In this document: piece after piece, positions 36,246 through 47,610 of the stretch | Layout: each line of letters begins with the position of its first letter | Position numbering within the stretch: position 1 is the first letter of the stretch | Origin: Microvelia longipes | Lineage: Eukaryota; Arthropoda; Insecta; Hemiptera; Veliidae | Reading direction: 5' to 3' | DNA length: 64,000 nt | Assembly: GCA_018340805.1 (NCBI GenBank) | Contig: JACMZG010001911.1 | Coordinates: 36,585,839 to 36,649,838 of the forward strand | Notes under the pieces: model-generated | Told to the model about the DNA's origin: nothing | The model's input: the letters and a program-made list of their open reading frames with translations, nothing else | The model's database searches: none | Program-made: the position numbers and the translations under genes

Positions 36246-39200
36246 TATAATAGCTTTTTGTATAAATGTATACATTGTTTGTGTATTAAATGAGTTTAGT
36301 GGTGTAATTAGTCAAATTCTAAGTATTTAATCTTTAATATCTTTATTCTTTTTATAAGCTGAGTTAAAAAAGTGACAACAATAGAGAGTAAGGCTGATAA
36401 AACAAAAGAGAGATTCTTTAGAAAAAAGACCTGAAGATAGTTTGACAGAGAAAAGTTCCGATGAAAAGGTTTGTGATGCCGGTGACCCAAGCCTTGTAGA
36501 AACAATAGAGGCTCTTGTTTTATGGGCTGCCAACCGGAAATCACCCGATATTTAATCGAGGGTGTAGGACAGCAATGTAATCAGTAGTACCACTGTGCGG
36601 ACAAAAAAAATGTCTAGTTAGGACTCGAGTGGCCGTAAGGTCGTACAACCAATCAGCTATCCTGTGAAATACAAAAGAGCTTTAGTGGCTTTACAAAGGG
36701 GCTCTAACACACAATAGCCAATACCTCCATAATATTTATATCAATACAATGTGTCTCATTTCTATAACTCCTTTATCCTATTTTCCGTATTCCCTGGAAA
36801 AATCCCCGTTCCGTTTTTCCCTCTTTTCTCTCCGACAAACGATATTCCAATTCTGATAGAAAACTATGTTATTCCAATATTTGGATGACAACACGCGGCA
36901 TTCAGTTTCCTATTGTTCGGAATACAATCTGTTTGGAAGGATGGGGCTGTGAGGCAAAGATGTCACGACCCAGTTACAGAATGATACTATTTGTCATTGC
37001 TTGCTTTTCTATTGTTATTACTTAATCCAATTTTTATAACGCGTTTGAAAAACGAAATATTCATCTGGAAATATGAAAATTTCTGATTGATATATTGCTT
37101 GAGATGGATGAAGAGAAAGATGATAACAAGCATTTCTAATGATAATGTAAAATATAAAAGTATAAATCAAAGAGCAATAGTTAACTCTCAGCAATAATTA
37201 CCTCCTCCTCCCGATTTTTGATAAGTTTATTACTGCTCATTCGATTTATTTATCAATACTTTCGACTAACCAGCTCTGAATACATAAATTATTCGATCAA
37301 ACACGCTGTGAGTTTTAGTTAGTACCATTGTTTCTTTTGATCAATACGCTAACCTGGTTTCTTATTAATTTCATTTTAATTAAAACATTCTCCAAATCTA
37401 AATTTGATTGAGCACATGTGGAGTTATTCATACTAGGAAACAAAGAAAAGTCTCAAATAATTGTTTATGATGATGGCATCGTGTTAGGTTTGTCGTGTAA
37501 TGCGACAAAAACTGGCAAAAGCTAAGAAAAAATAAAATAAATAAACAATAATAATAATAATAATAATAATAAAAGTAATATTAATTTATTTAAAAAAATA
37601 ATTTACAGAGTAATACACAATACAACCATACAAAAGGCTCTAAAAGTCTTATTACATCTATTCACAATATTATTTGTTAATAATTAAGATCTAGCTAGCC
37701 ACATAAGCTTAAGGCTTGTGCGCGGCTAGAATTTTTTTTGGAGAGACTTTTCTTCGTTTCCTAGTATTCTCCAAATCAGTAGCTGGGGTATCAAATACAT
37801 TTATGGTTTTACGGTCACCTAGTACCTACTTTATAATTACATTTTAAATACTAATATTAATTTAACTTGGACCATACTTCCATTAAAGATTATTAAATAA
37901 CAATCTAAAAACAAAGCTAAAAAAATAACCATATGATTAAAGCAAATGGCAAACTTAGTATCAGTTATACTCTTGAATAGATATTACGAACTTTTATTAG
38001 TAGTAATGAGTATAGATTATTCATACATGGTATTGGAAAACGCAAAATCCTGCTTGCCAGCTCTGTGATAGTCACGAAAATATGATTGGACATCACCTAA
38101 CTAAAAGTCTATCCTTATTTAGATGATGTTCGTCAAACTTTAAATAACCAGTCTAATTGCTGCGATAAAGCAACATTATATTAAAAGCGCATGGCCGATG
38201 TTGTTAATGCTAGTGTAGTTAAAAATTTAAAAGAAAAAAAAAATTAACCGAATGATTCCGTTTTTCATTATTATGTGTCCAACTTATAAATATATGCTGT
38301 AATTAATAAATCTAGCTTGTATTTAAGGCAAAAATTATTTTATTACAATTATTATTAATACTTGTGTGTGTCTCCATAATAATAGATGAGAATTAGGTAA
38401 AGGCACAGAAGGGACTATATTTCATTGGATTAAATAAACACTATTTACTCGAAACATATGTTTCATGAAGCTAATTCATGCAAAGAAAATTCAATACATG
38501 ACGTCAAGTTCCTTTTGAAGTGGAACTTGAGTCTCTCCTGTGCCCCGAACAAATTCTCAACTTATTTAATTACATTATATAGTAAATAATAATTAGTATA
38601 TTAGTAATACCAAGCATTACTCTGCACAACTATCACAAAGAGTCTTACTTGTTGTAAAAAATTTTCTTTATACTTATTTATATAAAGAGAAGATGAAAAC
38701 AAAGAAAACAATCAGTAATAGGTAAGGACGAAAAAAGTAAAGTAAAATTACACAAAGGCGAAAAAAAACTAAGTCAGACATGAATCCATCTGTATAATTA
38801 CTACTACAAAGTGGAGAGTCAAAGAGTATGAAAATTTTCTATTTTTGAGTAACTTTAGGCCAAATAAAACAAAAGAAGGCTTTATAAATACAAATATAAA
38901 GAAACAAAGTGTAGGAGGTCGACCATTATGAATAATTATGCGAACCTACTTCTGAATGAAAAATGGAAAATATATGAACTTAAATTATTGAAATATTAAA
39001 GGAATTGAGTTTAGAACTTCTTTGCATTAATAATAAATCTGTGGGGATAAACTCGGCTAAACCGGTCTTAATTGATTTAGGAAACACAAAACCTGAATTA
39101 GGACACCTAAGTCAACGAACAATGTTTTCCCCTACTCCTCTGATTTTTGATGAAATTTAAATTAGTTTATGACATCCTAATCATTTTATAAAGAACAGAT

Positions 39201-39510
39201 ACCGGACTGTTCGAGTTTTTTTGTTGTCAAGTCTTGTCTTGATCTGACAAGATAGTCTTCGAAGGTTAGTGCGAGACAACAAAACGTCTAGCAACTCTAA
39301 CACACACATATACAAAAAGCCAAATATGGCTTTTAAATAATTTTCTTTGACATAAAGTGCCCATTTCGAAAAAAAATAAAATAAAAACGAAACTGTTAAC
39401 AAATTAGATAAAATTTATCTAATTTGCAAATATATTCGTACACTGTGTCATACTATCTATGTAAGTTTTCATAAAATTATACATTTTTGTATTATTATGC
39501 CCACAGTACA
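36246..39510. other. Long stretch without recognised genes
   Basis: Two overlapping minus-strand frames (36308-36544) and one at 39181-39402 have no recognised domain. A (TAA)n run lies at about 37545-37575 and TGACGTCA at about 38499. The region 36.5-36.7 kb is a little GC-richer without an identifiable feature. Confidence 0.45.
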
Positions 39511-39585
39511 TTTTTTTATGTCCTGTGATACTGTCGTGTCGACAGCAATGAGTGAATGTGAATGAATTTTGTTGGAAATGTCTCC
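39511..39585 (+). repeat. 75-bp direct repeat, copy 1
   Basis: TTTTATGTCCTGTGATACTG, GACAGCAATGAGTGAATGTG and AATGAATTTTGTTGGAAATG are repeated with few changes at 40502-40576, 991 bp downstream, in the same orientation. Confidence 0.8.
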
Positions 39586-40501
39586 CACCCACTTTTCTTA
39601 TCATGGATGTTTTCTTTTCTTATTAATTTTAATTAATGGATAATAATATTGAGCTTTTCTATTGTATTTATAGCAGATAAGCATTGAATTTAACGCCGCT
39701 CTCAAAATGATTTTATTTTAAAACTATTAACTGAAGACAAGAAAATATATATTCTTTAATAAAAACTTTAGGTCATATAATGAGAACAGAAAATAATGAA
39801 ACTCTAAGAAATATAAACAGGAAAAAATAGAATAAGAAAAGGTTTGGCTTTCTAATACGAAATGGCATAGTGTGACAGCCAAGCTGTCTAAGAGATAAGA
39901 AAGACAATGCCCATCATGCACCAACCCTTCGTAATAATTTTCGCGCTCAAGAAAATTTTCTCCCCCTTTTCCCTGTCTTTATTTTTAACATCTTTTACTA
40001 TCTCTTCTCCTTACTTCCTTATATCTGTTTAAATAAAGAAACAAAATAATAAAAATGTATAAAAAAGAAATGAAATCTTTTCCAAAAATTATTATTACTT
40101 TTCAAGAATAAAAAAATGTTATATATTTTTAAAGAAATAAAACTGAAACATTATCATTTTTTTTAAAAAACATAAACTTTATTCATTTCTTTAAAACAAA
40201 AAATAATTAAATAAAGCAAGAAAGAACTATAGATAATGTCATTCTTTTATTTCTGTAAGTTTCTTATCAAAATAATTATCTACTTTTTTAATTAATATAA
40301 TGTGAAGAATGTTTTACTTTAAAGTATTAATTCATAACAAATTTTCGATGGATTCTTTTGTAAGCGCTTCACTTTGCCTGCAAGTTTCAAAAGCTCAGAG
40401 CTTAAGGGTAAGAAGTGGCCAAGCATTGGTGAAAGCCTTTACCTTTTTAAGAGCGAAGAGATTTAAGTCACACTTGCCTTGAGTAAAGAATTACTCAATG
40501 T
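39586..40501. other. Segment between 75-bp direct repeats
   Basis: No transposase, reverse transcriptase or RNA gene seen. The minus frame at 39727-39924 is Phe/Leu-rich with no motif. Confidence 0.45.
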
Positions 40502-40576
40502 ATTTTTTATGCCCTGTTATACTGTCGTATCGACAGCAATGAGTGAATGTGAATGAATTTTGTTGTAAATGTCTCC
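40502..40576 (+). repeat. 75-bp direct repeat, copy 2
   Basis: Matches 39511-39585 (CTGTCGTATCGACAGCAATG core). It includes the small palindrome TGTCGTATCGACA, which is TGTCGTGTCGACA in copy 1. Confidence 0.8.
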
Positions 40577-41070
40577 ATTTTTAGCATTTACCGATCAACT
40601 TTACGGATAGAGCCGTCTATTAATTCCTTTTTATATTGTTTACTGCGTATTACTCGGATGACGAGGATGTACATTCATAGCCGGGCTTTTAATTTATATT
40701 AATGGATATCAGAGATATGTGATGATACTTTGAGCATGGTTGCCAACTTCCCTCGAAGATTCTCGTGAATTCTTTTGTCCCATATGAACCACAAGGGAAT
40801 CATGGATACGTGTGGTATTCATTTTACACTTGTATAAATTCTGGTTTCAGAGTCTTTAAAATAGTCAGGAAGGAATATATGAGAAATAAATATTATTGGG
40901 TTGAGGAATAATTCATGAGCGTTTTTTTCAAATTTAACAATGCACGCAGAATTAAAATGCATTGGCAAAATGTTTTATGTTGTTTGAAAGAGAATGTTTT
41001 GCTCTACAAGATAGTGTGTTTTGATTTGTATTTTTTTTTTTTTATTTTTGTGTATTTTCAGATCATTAAA

Positions 41071-41397
41071 ATGGAATGTCAAGTGGACAAAACTGAGCAT
41101 TTTCGACACCATTTGCTTTTTGCATTTAATCGAGGTGTTAAGGCCGCCGAAGCTGTTCGTGATATTTGTGCTTTGTATGGAGAAGGAGCAATGTCTAAAA
41201 GTACCGCCTGCCGTTGGTTTTCGCGCATCAAAAATGGGAATTTTGACCTCAAGGACGGATCACACCCCGGTCGACCAAATGAGTTCGACGAAAAGCTATT
41301 GAATCATCTTCTTCACGAAAATCCACGTCAAACGACCAGAGAATTGGCGGAGCAGATGGATTGTGATAAAAAAATTGTGGCGAACCACCTTCATTAA
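41071..41397 (+). pseudogene. Mariner transposase N-terminal fragment, sense arm
   Basis: The start at 41071 is the Met of MECQVDKTEHFRHH, the usual beginning of this mariner branch (SETMAR-like HTH type); the longer upstream frame from 40915 is leader. Residues about 8-65 form the first helix-turn-helix (HLLFAFNRGVKAAEAVRDI, STACRWFSRIKNG), residues 63-71 the HPGRPNEF linker with a GRP minor-groove motif, and about 72-108 the start of the second helix-turn-helix (LLHENPRQTTRELAEQM, IVANHLH). This bipartite domain binds the terminal inverted repeats. A 17-bp duplication/insertion at CTTCATTAAATGAATGCCTTCA creates the stop at 41395; after it, CTCAGTGGGCAAGGTTCAG continues the mariner reading SMGKVQK. 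The catalytic domain is absent. At 108 residues it is about a third of a normal mariner transposase of about 345. Confidence 0.9.
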
Positions 41398-41440
41398 ATG
41401 AATGCCTTCACTCAGTGGGCAAGGTTCAGAAACTCGGCGC

Positions 41441-41702
41441 TGGTCGTTTGACGTGGATTTTCGTGAAGATGATGATTCAATCGCTTCGTCGAACTCAATT
41501 GTCGAACAGTGTGTGATCCGTCCTTGAGGACAAAATTCCCATTTTTGAAGCACGAAAACCAACGCAGGCGGTACTTTCAGACATTGCTCCTTCTCATACA
41601 AAGCACAAATATCACGAACAGCTTCGGCGGCCTTAACACCTCGATTAAATGCAAAAAGCAAATGGTGTCAAAAATGCTCAGTTTTGTCCACTTGACATTC
41701 AT
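41441..41702 (-). pseudogene. Mariner transposase N-terminal fragment, antisense arm
   Basis: Read on the minus strand it repeats the sense arm from the start Met region (GAATGTCAAGTGGAC) through LLFAFNRGVKAAEAVRDIC, but loses one G after GCTTTGTATG, which shifts the frame, and has further small changes. It ends at the CGTCAAACGACC junction shared by both arms. Non-functional. Confidence 0.88.
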
Positions 41703-41869
41703 TTTAATGATCTGAAAATACAAAATAAAAAAAAAATTACAAATCAAAACACACTATCTTGTAGAGCAAAAACATTCTCTTTCAAACAACATAAACATTG
41801 CCAATGCATTTATTTCTGCGTGGCATTTTTAAATTTAAAACGCTCATTAAATTATTCCTCAACCCAATA

Positions 41870-44318
41870 CTTGGATCAGTCATATTCCGTGCAACAATTT
41901 TTTAATGCACGGAGTTCAAAGTAGTGTCCGAATAATTTTTTAGCTTAATCTGAATCCATTCACATTATTTTTTTTAAAGTAGGTTTCATGCAGCTAGTAG
42001 AACATTATAACTGCCTTGCACTTTTTATTTATTTTTCTGTTTAAATATTGACTTAAGTTCATGTTTTTCGATCTAGACTTAGTTTCTAAAATAGTATAAT
42101 AATAGCATAAAATTATGTATAAATAGCAGAACATTACGTCATTGATACACATATTATTTTTAAAAAAGGACTAAAAGATGTAATAAGAGAAGGCATAAAG
42201 TACTAAAAAGAAAATTGTAGAGACCTTTGAATCCATGTAAAGCATGTCTGTTTTACTGTCCCCTTTTTCAATGTATATTGAAGAAAATAAATTAAATTCT
42301 GTGGAAATTCAGTTTCCCTCTTTTTCTTGTTGGACGTGACGTTACCTTCGTTCCTATTGAAATTTTACTCACAGTGCTCTCTAAACTTGGAATCAGTTCC
42401 TGATGGTTAGTGAAAACAGTTAATATCAATTACCAGGAGTTAAAATACTGCTTCAAGTTTATTTTTGGGGGTCTTTCTATTTCCATGGTAACTTGTTAGA
42501 GATTGATTAAAATTTGTGGGTGAAAATACTTGAGCTTTAATGTAAACAAGTAATTTGTTTTTAGTATTTTGTTTCTTATCCTATCATTGAATTTTTATCC
42601 TACGGTGAATACTCAATTTTTCTTGTTACTTGCTTTCTTTGAATTATTTGTAGTTTTACTACTACACTAAATGACTGTAATGTCCTTACTTTGTTAAGAG
42701 TTATGCCACGACGATATGTCTAATCAGTTGTAAGGTTGATGCTAATCAATAGCCATTTGTTAACAACATAAAAGATTTTATGTTAAGCGAAACATTGCAT
42801 CGCATTGAACATGTTGATTAAAATAATTATTAATGTGCATAATCTTTATTGTGTCGTTGATAACAGTTACGTTTATACTATTATTTTCTATGATTTTTCT
42901 ATAAACCTCGTATATCATATTTATTTTCGTTAAAATATTAGGACTATTATCTTGGATCTGTGTCCCATATATAATGTAAAACGAAGCAACATTTTTTTGA
43001 TAATGTATATATAACTTATGATGTTAAAAATTACTCATTAAAGAGCCTAAAATGAAAAATGTTTTCTTTTAAGTTACCGAAAGAGAAAAATTAATTTTAC
43101 AACCAGAAAAAAATCCAGTGATGGCCTTAAACTATCAATCTTAATATAGACAAAGTGCCTCCTAGATAATATGGTTTTGCTTTTAGATAAGAAAACTAAA
43201 GGGATAGGTTCAGGGCGTGGTCGGTGGCCCCCTGTCTTATCATTTCTTGTCAGATAATACAAATTAGTCAGGTTGGACAGAAACTTGTCTGCAGTCTATA
43301 ATGTTAGGGGAAAATAACTTTATCCTTCCATGTACAGGGTATCCTTCTGTTGATATGCTATTAATATTTATCATTTGCTGTAGAAATCTATGTAATTCAT
43401 TTGTATTTAGTTTTAATTACACTTTTAAGTGTTTGTCATTTATCGTCCAGTTTTGACATTTTTACCCTCAATTTAGAGTCATTTTCGTAGCAAAGACTCT
43501 TTATTAAGTGCGAAATTCTTACTTGCACTGTCAGAACTATATTTGTATTAAATAGTTTTAACAGCTTAGAGTTACAACACGTACAAATGCCAACGTGCTA
43601 ATAATTAGGCTATAGAGTATCTAGAAGGTTACACTGATGCAAGTGAGGTCATAACTTACCGAAATATTCAAGCACTACTTTAACCTGCATAAAAATAGGT
43701 ACTAGCTTCCCTTACATCACTATACTTAACTGGCTGAGTTACCTTTTTATATTTTTATTTTTTTCTGTAAGAGATATTGATATCAAATATCTAACAAATG
43801 GTAGGCAGGTTATGTCGGGGCTTACTCATAGTGTTATCAGCTACGGCACGGCACGCTAACATTTTTTACTTCCTTTACGAAAAAAAGTCTTTATTTTTTA
43901 CCGTTTCTAAATTAATCTGATTTTTTACATTTTCCCCTCTATATCAGATGAGAGTCAGGATGTATTAATTTTGTTAAAGTGACTTCTATTCGTAGAAAAA
44001 AGTTAAGAAAACCCCTTTAATAGCTTAGTTTTTCTTTCCTTATCCCTAGTTTTTAATACATTTTTCTAACATTTTCATTGTAAATAATAGTTTAAAATAA
44101 GTTAAATAAGATAAGTTTAAAATAAGGTAAATAAGAAAAGTGCATATTATATTACGTAAGATCTAGAACATGTGTTTTAAAAATGGTAGTGCAATGTATT
44201 GAAAAAAGTCGTCTATCAAAACATGGGTTCTTGCCTGCTCTGCTATTGCCGACCCCGAGTGTACGTTTTATAAGAGTTACGTCACAGTTCAAATATTAAT
44301 TGCAAATTTGAGTTGATG
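41870..44318. other. Stretch without recognised features
   Basis: AT-rich, no recognised repeat or coding signal. A segment near 43120-43250 has CAGTGATGGCC at one side and GGTGGCCCCCTG at the other, weakly like hAT ends, but no duplication supports it. Confidence 0.45.
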
Positions 44319-44585
44319 ATCCTTATTTGTCAACCACCTCCGTGGTCTAGGTCGTTAAGGCGTCAGTTGTTAAAACTGACCTTTGACGCCACGGAGGTCT
44401 GATGTTCGCATCCCAGGTTACGCTCTCAGTTACTATGAGATTACTGTTCAAATAAATTGTTACCAACTTTAGAGTGCTCTTGGAGTGTGACGGCTTCAAC
44501 TACCACTTGAGGTGGTTCCCGCAGGGGTTATCCTTGATGAGCCGCAAGGCTCTAAACGGGCATTATCATTATATCCTTATTTGTC
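44319..44585 (+). mobile_element. tRNA-derived SINE with 13-bp target-site duplication
   Basis: The target duplication ATCCTTATTTGTC occurs at 44319-44331 and 44573-44585. The 241-bp body starts AACCACCTCCGTGG, with A box TGGTCTAGGTCGTTAAGG and B box GATGTTCGCATCCC, a tRNA-unrelated middle (ACTACCACTTGAGGTGGTTCC), the conserved tail CCTTGATGAGCCGCAAGG and AACGGGCATTATCATT. It is homologous to the 5.0-5.3 kb copy in reverse. Perfect duplications suggest this is among the younger insertions here. No protein is encoded; retrotransposition would depend on a LINE in trans. Confidence 0.92.
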
Positions 44586-44977
44586 TGTCCTGTAGTGAAA
44601 GTATCCCTTCCTTAACTTTTTTCATCTGAGTTTTTGATGTATTACTGACACTTAAGGTTAAACTTTCGTGATCTAATCCAATAATTATTTGCAATACTTG
44701 ATATATTTTTTTTTGTTACCTTTTTCTTTCTGTAAAAGAAACTTAAAATTTCTTTTAAAAAATATTAGGAAAAATAAAACTGACATTTATATAATGCCAA
44801 TTAAAATTAAATAAGAAAAAACAAGTAAAATATTATGTTTTAAAGAGATAAATGTAGAAAATTGTGTGGAGATAAATTTATTGACGTGTATGTTTTTATA
44901 TTCTTAAACAATAATAATTCTTTAACAAAATAAAATTTTAAAAAATCTATTATTAATTATGAAATTGAAAATTATTA

Positions 44978-45330
44978 ATAACTCTAAGGAGGAATAGGTT
45001 CAAAATAATAAATAAAACTAATTTTGCCGAGCTTTTAAGGCTTTAAATAGTAAATGAACAACTTACATGATTGCTGAAAGATAAATGTTTGGAAAACAGC
45101 TGGAGTAACAGAGAAAACAGCAACCATGTAAATGTGGAATTAGTTTTTTTTATTATGTTAAGCCTTAAAAAAGATTTATATCATATTTATATAATATATA
45201 ATATTTATATATTATATAAGATTTATATCGAAAGCTCGGCAAAATTAGTGTTATTTGTTATTTTGAACCTATTTCTCATAAAAATCATTATTAAATTTAA
45301 GTAAAGGTCCCTATAAAGTTTTTCCAAACA
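44978..45330. mobile_element. TIR element B, copy 2
   Basis: Left arm about 44988-45033 (GAGGAATAGGTTCAAAATAA, TAATTTTGCCGAGCTT) is inverted at about 45230-45277 (AAAGCTCGGCAAAATTAGTG, TTTTGAACCTATTTCTC). The centre contains AACAGCAACCATGTAAATGT, which at 11.1 kb follows the nested X fragment, and TTATGTTAAGCCTT. A tract of TATATAATATT is inside. No transposase; the 77-codon frame at 45071-45304 is incidental. Confidence 0.72.
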
Positions 45331-45447
45331 AATAATCCCTTTAAATATTAATATAAATGAATAATTTCTTTTAGTAATTCCTTCTTCTTATCTATTTTTT
45401 TCTTATTTTCAATTCCTTAATCTATAGTTTTATTCGAGACTATGGAC

Positions 45448-45525
45448 TCAGAGTTATTTTGAACCTATTCCTCTTAAAAATCAACAATAATTTAAACTAA
45501 AGGTCCCTCCCTATAAATTTATGTA
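45448..45525 (+). mobile_element. TIR element B, terminal fragment (copy 3)
   Basis: GTTATTTTGAACCTATTCCTC then AAAGGTCCCTCCCTATAAA repeats the right end of copy 2 about 190 bp downstream. Confidence 0.65.
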
Positions 45526-46920
45526 AAAATAATAATAATAATAAATAAAAAAAAATAAATTAATAATTTTTTTTTATTTCCATTAACTTTTAGAGTTTAA
45601 ATACACTTTAACTCCTAATAAATTGTAACTCAAGTGATATCATTCTACTTCATGATTTATTTATTTATTTTATTATTATCATTTATTTATTTATGTATCG
45701 AACTCAAAAATATCACATAGTAATTTTCAGAAAACTAAATATCATTTATATAAAAAAATAAACACTGTATTATATTTAATGATAAAAATACTTTAATTCT
45801 ATGTTTGCAGCTTGTATTTAGTTTGCTAAAAATGTTTTATCACGCCAAAGAGTCGTTTTGTTTATAGAAATACTCTGCTTTATGAAGTTTTATGTTGAAG
45901 TGAAAAACTGCTAAAATATGTCTGATAATCCTTTGATACACTTTCTTTCTAAAATTTCAAAGTTAAATAATATTTTAATGTAATATTTAATACTTTGGTG
46001 TTAAAAGTAAATATAAAGTGTTAATTTATTTTAAAAAATACATAAATCTTAAGATGAAATTTTGTTAAAATAAATTTAGAAAGGTTGTGTTTTATTAAAA
46101 TAAAACGAATAATTGTTTCAGCTTTTCTTATATTGAAAGGAAAAGTAAAATACATTTGTTTTATTCGGGTCTTACAGTCTTACTGGTCATGGTGGTACCA
46201 ATATACTAATCGCTGATCTTTTAAGGATAAAAATGATTAGTTTTAAATAAAATTATAAATAAGAAAGAATTTTCTATTAGCGTTTTTCCAGGTTAACTTT
46301 TTTGGCATTGGTCTACTTGGACCATACAGCCTTGTAAAATATGCTTTAATTATACTTATTTATAATTTTTGTTATGGTTATTTCTTCTAATAATTTATGT
46401 TATCTTTGTCACTTTTCCTTTGTAAAGGTAACTTTAAGTATGTACATTTTTTTTATTAGAATCAATAGTCGCACTGCTTTATTTTGTATCTTAATTAAGA
46501 ATGTATGATATTTATGTTATATTAATTATTTATTTTGTTTGAACAATCGATAGCTAATTTATTATTTAAATTTATTTTATTAAGTTTATTTGATATTTTT
46601 TTAATAAGTTGTATTAATCAATTATTGTATTGGTAATTTTATACTTATTGTTTTATCTTTTTTGTTTGTTTGCACATGTTTATTTTTAATTTAGCTAAAT
46701 TTTAATGTTTTGATTGACAGCAAAAAAGTATAGTTTTTTATAAACGAAAAAACTTCCCGTTTTTATTAACGGAATTGACGATTACCGTAATTTTGTTCTC
46801 TGTGCTCTAAGTTTTCAATACTTTGGACGTTAGATTATATTTTTAACTAGTAATCTTGCAGGTTTATTTGAAGACCTTCTTGAAGGTTACTATCACTTTA
46901 TAAATTTAATGTTGAACGTT
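45526..46920. other. AT-rich stretch without recognised features
   Basis: Simple AATAA/TTTAT tracts near 45.53-45.70 kb, otherwise nothing recognised. Confidence 0.45.
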
Positions 46921-47610
46921 TCTTTTTCTCACTTATACTGTAGGTAAATAAAAAAAAAAAATAATTTCAAAAATTCGGAACAACTCAGTCATCCGTTTTA
47001 GGTGTTTCAAGACCTCATAAGTTTTTCTGGTCAGTGAATATGACTCCGTGGCGTAATCGTATAGGCACTCGATTTCGGCCCTGGAGGTCCGGGGTTCGCA
47101 GCCCGGGCTATGCTTTAAGATTTTATGAATAGTATTTGTAAGTATTAAAAAGAATTCGCCAACTTTAATTAATTCTTAGAGTGTAGTAGATGCAACCCAT
47201 CTGAGGGGGTTCCCGCAGGGTGAATACCCTGATGGGCCGAAAGGCCCTACCCTAAAACAGGCATTTTTTTTTTTTTTTTTTTAGGTGTTTTTCACCAAGT
47301 TGCCTATCTGTATATGCGTGTCTCTCTGTTTTCATCGTAGCTCCCAGAGTATGAAAGCTAAAGAGTTAAAACTGTGTACAGAGATCAATCTATATGTGTA
47401 GTTCTGCTACCCGGAAAAAATGTATGGCTTATTAACCCAATAATTATTATAATAATTATTAACCAATAATTATTAACCCAAAATAATGACAACAAATATT
47501 TCGAAAAATTTGCTTTTTTATTACGAAATTAGATTACATTATCACCATTAGTTCATTTTAATATCGAATGACATGTATACGTTTTTTAAAACATTGTAAA
47601 AAATCGGGTA
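46921..47610 (+). mobile_element. X module split by a SINE insertion
   Basis: X begins at about 46925 (CTCACTTATACTGTAGGTAA), reaches GTGTTTCAAGACCTCATAAG, is interrupted by the SINE at 47041-47283, and resumes with TTTTCACCAAGTTGCCTATC, TTTTCATCGTAGCTCCCAGA and GATCAATCTATATGTGTAG. Its right end (CATTATCACCATTAGTTCAT, AATGACATGTATACG) is at 47530-47600. Confidence 0.75.
47041..47283 (+). mobile_element. tRNA-derived SINE nested in X, poly-T 3' end
   Basis: Head CTCCGTGGCGTAATCGTATA with A box TGGCGTAATCGTATAGGC and B box GGGGTTCGCAGCCC; it resembles a different tRNA isotype from the 5.0 and 44.3 kb copies, without the long variable region. The middle has GTAGATGCAACCCATCTGAG; the tail CCCTGATGGGCCGAAAGGCC and AAACAGGCATT match the other subfamily, so different heads share one tail. 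It ends in T18. No clear duplication. Confidence 0.85.

Larger units (their letters stand above)
40894..41869. mobile_element. Mariner foldback element with TA duplications
   Basis: The element runs 40896-41867. Both ends read TTGGGTTGAGGAATAATT inward, and each is flanked by TA (40894-40895 and 41868-41869), the hallmark of Tc1/mariner insertion. Instead of a complete transposase gene it holds two inverted copies of the 5' part of the same mariner: a sense arm (40896 to about 41440) and an antisense arm (about 41441-41867). The sense arm extends about 100 bp further into the transposase than the antisense arm. The catalytic DD34D half is missing from both, so it cannot encode active transposase but keeps both ends and so could have been mobilised in trans. 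Confidence 0.9.

Noticed and set aside
43120..43250. Possible hAT element with CAGTGATGGCC and GGTGGCCCCCTG ends
   Set aside because: Terminal similarity is short and no 8-bp duplication is visible.
44332..44420. Genuine tRNA gene
   Set aside because: A and B boxes are present but acceptor and anticodon stems do not pair well, and the sequence continues into a SINE body with target duplications.
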